Of a stretch of 10,054 nt of DNA, positions 7,372 to 10,054 are shown one piece after another. Location: the NCBI GenBank assembly GCA_016213345.1, contig JACRAO010000109.1, positions 1-10,054 on the forward strand, written 5' to 3'. Position numbers and translations under genes: made by a program. The notes beneath the pieces are model-generated. The model was given only the letters and a program-made list of their open reading frames with translations. It made no database searches and had not been told where the DNA came from. This DNA is from Bdellovibrio sp. GTDB taxonomy: Bacteria > Bdellovibrionota > UBA1018. Each line of letters starts with the position of its first letter. Position 1 is the stretch's first letter.

Positions 7372-7636
7372 CCTTTGTCAATGATGGCGATAATGATGGT
7401 CGTGCTGAACTCAGATTAATTTGAGTAAAAGAAATAAGTCGGCCAGAATTATTAACAGGAACCAGTTCTTGCGTGGTTTGAAAACAGCGGACACAAATGC
7501 GCTTTGGAGGAAGGTTCTTTCGCCGGCATTTTGGGCAGACAGAAGCTAGAAGAATTTCTTTTTTCAATCCCTCGAAAAAACGCGTAAGAAAATCTCCGGC
7601 TTGCCACTGGTAGCGAATGGAGATCTTCGAATGCAT
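7364..7636 (-). pseudogene. DUF35-type zinc-ribbon/OB-fold acyl-CoA-associated protein, C-terminally truncated remnant
   Basis: DUF35 proteins pair a rubredoxin-like zinc ribbon with an OB fold and usually sit beside thiolases or acyl-CoA enzymes. From ATG 7636 the reading frame gives 90 residues. A family-typical N-terminus (RYQWQAGDFLTRFFEGLKK, 8-26) is followed by the ribbon with C34-x2-C37 and C48-x2-C51 (CPKCRRKNLPPKRICVRC), then the first OB strand (SGRLISFTQINL, 64-75). The OB fold then ends in a low-complexity SLSPSLTKVA and a TAA, so about a third or more of the expected 140-160 residues is missing. A GTG at 7648, overlapping the gcvH stop, is an alternative start. With the adjacent dehydrogenase remnant it looks like the two ends of a lipid-metabolism gene cluster joined by deletion. 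A small zinc-ribbon protein that is still made is possible but less likely. Confidence 0.7.
7380..7399. repeat. 8-bp direct repeat at the junction of the two remnants
   Basis: AATGATGG occurs at 7380-7387 and again at 7392-7399, four bases apart. On the minus strand it encodes the PSLSPSLT tail of the DUF35 remnant. It lies where the DUF35 similarity stops and just before the dehydrogenase similarity begins, as expected for slippage or illegitimate recombination at a deletion end. A short repeat like this could also be chance. Confidence 0.5.
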
Positions 7637-7644
7637 AAGTATAT

Positions 7645-8031
7645 TCACTTTAGTTTTTCAACGTAGTGGGTGTAATCATCTGAGTTAAGAAGGTTTTGAA
7701 AAGTTTGGATATCCGTTGCTTCCATTTCAATTAACCATGCACTTTTGTGCGGGTCTTTGTTTAACTGACTGGGTTCTTTGATAACGGTTTCGTTAATTTT
7801 TGTTACTTTGCCTGTAACTGGCGAATATAGATCTGAAACTGCTTTGATGCTCTCAACTACCCCAAATGTTTCTCCTTGTTTAAAGGTTTTTCCCATTGGA
7901 GGTAGTTCTACAAATACGATATCTCCAAGTGCGCTTTGTGCGTGGTCTGTAATTCCAATAGTCACATTTTTTTCGTTGATTTTTGCCCATTCGTGTTCTT
8001 TTGTATATTTTAGTTCCTTCGGGTACTGCAT
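7645..8031 (-). CDS. gcvH: Glycine cleavage system H protein (lipoyl carrier)
   Basis: The H protein carries the aminomethyl intermediate on a lipoyl-lysine between P, T and L proteins in the cytoplasm. The 128-residue product is the usual length. It shows YTKEHEWAKI (9-18), ITDHAQSALGDIVFVELPP (27-45), the lipoylation site K63 in GVVESIKAVSDLYSPVTG (57-74), then INETV and ending LLNSDDYTHYVEKLK. I chose ATG 8031; a TTG at 8037 would add two residues. No strong Shine-Dalgarno sequence is visible. The 64-nt gap after gcvT includes, on the minus strand, TATGAT just before the start, a weak candidate -10, but co-transcription with gcvT is simpler. The TGA stop lies against the DUF35 remnant, so the right edge of the scarred region touches the end of this gene without damaging it. 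Confidence 0.97.
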   Translation of the reverse strand: MQYPKELKYTKEHEWAKINEKNVTIGITDHAQSALGDIVFVELPPMGKTFKQGETFGVVESIKAVSDLYSPVTGKVTKINETVIKEPSQLNKDPHKSAWLIEMEATDIQTFQNLLNSDDYTHYVEKLK

Positions 8032-8095
8032 AGACAAGTACTTATCATAGGTTCATATTAAAAACCAATAACAATTGAAAAAATTGAAAATTATA

Positions 8096-9220
8096 TTAAG
8101 AGTTTGAAGGCTTAGGTCTATAAAACGGAGTTGATACTATTTCAGCTAGAAATTTAGTTCCCCTAATTTCAACGGTTACTCGAGAACCAATAGTTGGGTT
8201 TGAATTTTTATTTATATAAGCAATGCCAATTGCACAATTTAGCGATGGAGATTGTGTGCCACTTGTAATTACCCCAATTTTAGTGCTCTTATCTCCCGTA
8301 AAAACACTATAGCCTTGGCGAGGTATCCCGCGGTCAATAAGTTTTAGTCCAATAAGTTCTTTTGTGAGCCCATCTTGTTTCGCCTTAAGAATGGCTTGTT
8401 TCCCTATGAAACTTTCTTTTTCTAATTTTACAACCCATGCAAGATTGGCTTCTATGGGGTTGGTTACATCATTAAGTTCGTGCCCATAAAGAGGATATTT
8501 CATTTCTAGTCTCAGCGTATCTCTAGCTCCAAGTCCGCATGGTTTAAGTCCCAGGGGTTGACCAACTTCTAGTAGTGCCTGCCAAACTTTAGGTCCATCG
8601 TACCATTGGGTATAAACTTCGAACCCGTCCTCGCCTGTGTAGCCTGTTCTAGCTATAATAGCGCTAATCGTATTTAAAATTTTTCCCGTTGTGAACCAAT
8701 ATGTTTTGATTCCAGAGAGGTTCACGGAAGTTAATTTTTGTAAAATTTCACAAGCCCTAGGTCCTTGTATAGCGATTTGAGTATAGTTTGGACTTTCGTT
8801 GGTTAGTGTAAAATTTTTATAAGGAAAATCTTGAGCAGTTTTTTTGAACCAGGCAAAATCTTTTTCTGTATTTGAGGCATTTACTACAACCAGGAAGTTT
8901 TCTTTTGAGCGTTTATATGTAATGACATCATCTATGATTCCACCGGAGTGGTTACACACGGTTGTATACTGTGCTTGTTCATTAGATATGTTGGCAATAT
9001 TATTAGTGACAAGGTGATTTAGGAACGCTTCTGCGTCGGCGCCTTTAATTTCGATTTCTCCCATATGGCTGACATCAAAAAGACCGGCATTTTTTCTACA
9101 AGCTAGGTGTTCGTCAATTACTCCAGTGTATTGAACCGGGAGTTCCCACCCTCCAAAATCAACAAGCCTACCTCCTAGTTTTTTATGCTCTTCAAAAAGA
9201 GAGGTTTGTTTTAGCTGCAT
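8096..9220 (-). CDS. gcvT: Aminomethyltransferase, T protein of the glycine cleavage system
   Basis: This folate enzyme releases ammonia from the aminomethyl group on GcvH and moves the carbon to tetrahydrofolate, giving 5,10-methylene-THF. The 374 residues match the family length. Motifs are TSLFEEHKKLGGRLVDFGGW (6-25), GLFDVSHMGEI (46-56), GGIIDDVITY (93-102) with the conserved Asp pair at 97-98, ARTGYTGEDGFEVY (190-203), CGLGARDTLRLEMKYPLYGHEL (228-249) and FIGKQAL-like FIGKQAI (271-277). The later part, ITSGTQSPSL and IGIAYI, completes the C-terminal barrel. The start is an ATG preceded by AAAAGGGG three bases upstream, one of the better ribosome binding sites here. It lies 65 nt after folD and 64 nt before gcvH on the same strand, an operon that couples production and use of methylene-THF. 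Confidence 0.98.
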   Translation of the reverse strand: MQLKQTSLFEEHKKLGGRLVDFGGWELPVQYTGVIDEHLACRKNAGLFDVSHMGEIEIKGADAEAFLNHLVTNNIANISNEQAQYTTVCNHSGGIIDDVITYKRSKENFLVVVNASNTEKDFAWFKKTAQDFPYKNFTLTNESPNYTQIAIQGPRACEILQKLTSVNLSGIKTYWFTTGKILNTISAIIARTGYTGEDGFEVYTQWYDGPKVWQALLEVGQPLGLKPCGLGARDTLRLEMKYPLYGHELNDVTNPIEANLAWVVKLEKESFIGKQAILKAKQDGLTKELIGLKLIDRGIPRQGYSVFTGDKSTKIGVITSGTQSPSLNCAIGIAYINKNSNPTIGSRVTVEIRGTKFLAEIVSTPFYRPKPSNS

Positions 9221-9223
9221 AAA

Positions 9224-9231
9224 CCCCTTTT
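9224..9231 (-). promoter_or_regulatory. Ribosome binding site of gcvT
   Basis: On the minus strand AAAAGGGG ends 3 nt before the gcvT ATG at 9220. The core AAGG is therefore about 5 nt from the start, and it supports this initiation codon. Confidence 0.55.
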
Positions 9232-9285
9232 ATATTTTATTTTTTAAAATGGCTAGAATAAAAACTAACTAAACTATGTTACCCA

Positions 9286-10053
9286 CTATATGTGTAGTTT
9301 TGCCGCTTGTATGGTGTTTCTCATTAACATCATAATTGTCATTGGCCCGACTCCTCCTGGCACTGGAGTAATTGCCAAGGCTTTTTTTGAAACTTCATCA
9401 AAACACACATCTCCTGAGATTTTTCTTTTACCTTCCCTGTGAATGCCTACGTCTACAACTATAGCGTCTTTTTTTACATGGTCTGCTGTTATAAGTCCCT
9501 TCAGACCGGCTGCAACAATTAATAAATCAGCCTGTGATGTCATTGCTTCTAAGTTTAAAGTCTTGCTGTGACATTGAATCACTGTGGCATTTTCTTGCAG
9601 TAAGAGTTGCGCCATTGGTTTTCCGACTATAGAACTTCTTCCCACTACGCAGGCTAGTTTGTAGGCAGGCTGAAATTGATAATAATGCAAAAGCTCTAAA
9701 ATTCCCTGTGGTGTACAAGGTTTAAAACAAGGCAATCCAAGCGACAGTCGTCCTACTTGTTCGGGATGAAAGGCGTCAACGTCTTTTCTGGGATCAATCC
9801 AATACAAAACGTCTTCTTCTGGAAAATGTCTCGGCAATGGTCTCTGAATTAAAACCGCATCTACACTTTTGTCATTGTTTAGTTTCTGGATTGTATTTTT
9901 AACCTCTTTTGGAGAAGGGTTTTCTGAAAGCACAACCGTTTCATGTTCAATTCCTAAACTTTTTGCCATTTCGCCTTTTTTGTTTGTATAAATAACACTT
10001 GCAGGGTTATTGCCCACTAAGACTACTGCAAGTTTTGGAGTTTTCTTGTGAAT
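9286..10053 (-). CDS. folD: Bifunctional methylene-THF dehydrogenase/methenyl-THF cyclohydrolase, 5' partial
   Basis: FolD oxidises 5,10-methylene-THF with NADP+ and hydrolyses the methenyl product to 10-formyl-THF, for purine and formyl-Met-tRNA synthesis. The frame runs to the window edge: 13 codons (IHKKTPKLAVVLV) precede the first possible GTG at 10017, and they match the conserved first strand, so about 30 N-terminal residues are missing. Counting from that GTG, visible motifs are GNNPASVIYTNKK (2-14) with the active-site Tyr and Lys, VDAVLIQRPLP (53-63), DPRKDVDAFHPEQVGRL (75-91), KPCTPQGILELL (99-110), the dinucleotide-binding VVGRSSIVGKPMAQLLL (123-139) and TPVPGGVGPMTIMMLMRNT (217-235). 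Small departures from the commonest forms are IQRPLP for VQLPLP and KDVDAFHP for KDVDGFHP. It leads the folD-gcvT-gcvH operon and handles the methylene-THF that GcvT makes. Confidence 0.96.
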   Translation of the reverse strand: MHKKTPKLAVVLVGNNPASVIYTNKKGEMAKSLGIEHETVVLSENPSPKEVKNTIQKLNNDKSVDAVLIQRPLPRHFPEEDVLYWIDPRKDVDAFHPEQVGRLSLGLPCFKPCTPQGILELLHYYQFQPAYKLACVVGRSSIVGKPMAQLLLQENATVIQCHSKTLNLEAMTSQADLLIVAAGLKGLITADHVKKDAIVVDVGIHREGKRKISGDVCFDEVSKKALAITPVPGGVGPMTIMMLMRNTIQAAKLHI

Positions 10054-10054
10054 A

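Noticed and set aside
6185..7645. A mobile element (IS or integron cassette) carrying the toxin-antitoxin pair
   Set aside because: I found no transposase or integrase and no terminal inverted repeats or clear flanking target duplication, so only the island's patchy content supports transfer.
7778..8050. Plus-strand open frame of 90 codons over gcvH
   Set aside because: It is antisense to a highly conserved gcvH and has no ribosome binding site or motif.
8038..8095. CAATT-GAAAA-AATTG inverted repeat in the gcvT-gcvH gap as a terminator or operator
   Set aside because: A five-base AT-rich stem in very AT-rich DNA is likely to arise by chance, and the flanking genes look co-transcribed.

Overview
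The window reads as chromosomal DNA from a low-GC Gram-negative bacterium. The envelope genes (class A penicillin-binding protein, TonB-type protein) imply an outer membrane. The middle of the TonB-like protein carries a 'DYI..V.E.D.T.LNTKEY..YSYFQRI' block that I associate, from memory only, with Bdellovibrionota/Oligoflexia TonB-like proteins. That placement is tentative.

Layout. (1) Plus strand, 2-6184: the 3' part of a PBP1A-type peptidoglycan synthase gene (5' end off the window), a TonB-C-domain protein, and a full-length single-chain glycine dehydrogenase (gcvP). Gaps are only 36 and 39 nt, so they look like one transcription unit. (2) Plus strand, 6211-6826: a compact toxin-antitoxin pair, an AbrB/MazE-fold antitoxin followed 1 nt later by a PIN-domain (VapC-like) toxin, with its own likely promoter. 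(3) Minus strand, 6823-7648: two gene remnants, the C-terminal ~45% of an acyl-CoA dehydrogenase and the N-terminal part of a DUF35-type zinc-ribbon/OB-fold acyl-CoA-associated protein. They are joined by a deletion or rearrangement, and the dehydrogenase piece is clearly richer in G+C than its surroundings. (4) Minus strand, 7645-10053: folD (5' end off the window), gcvT and gcvH in that transcriptional order, with 65- and 64-nt gaps.

How the genes work together. GcvP, GcvH and GcvT are the P, H and T proteins of the glycine cleavage system. They turn glycine plus tetrahydrofolate into CO2, ammonia and 5,10-methylene-THF. FolD interconverts 5,10-methylene-THF and 10-formyl-THF, so the minus-strand operon makes one-carbon units and passes them on. 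The shared L protein (lipoamide dehydrogenase) is not in the window. gcvP is not in the same operon as gcvT/gcvH: the two halves converge on the toxin-antitoxin pair and the pseudogene remnants, so this gap looks like a site of insertion and decay.

Most of the window is conserved housekeeping sequence. The points worth a second look are the scarred island between the two gcv halves, a perfect-period 18-nt repeat inside the PBP1A transpeptidase domain, and a likely leaderless antitoxin transcript. I saw no tRNA, rRNA, CRISPR array, IS element or convincing glycine riboswitch. No stretch over 300 nt lacks a gene or gene remnant.
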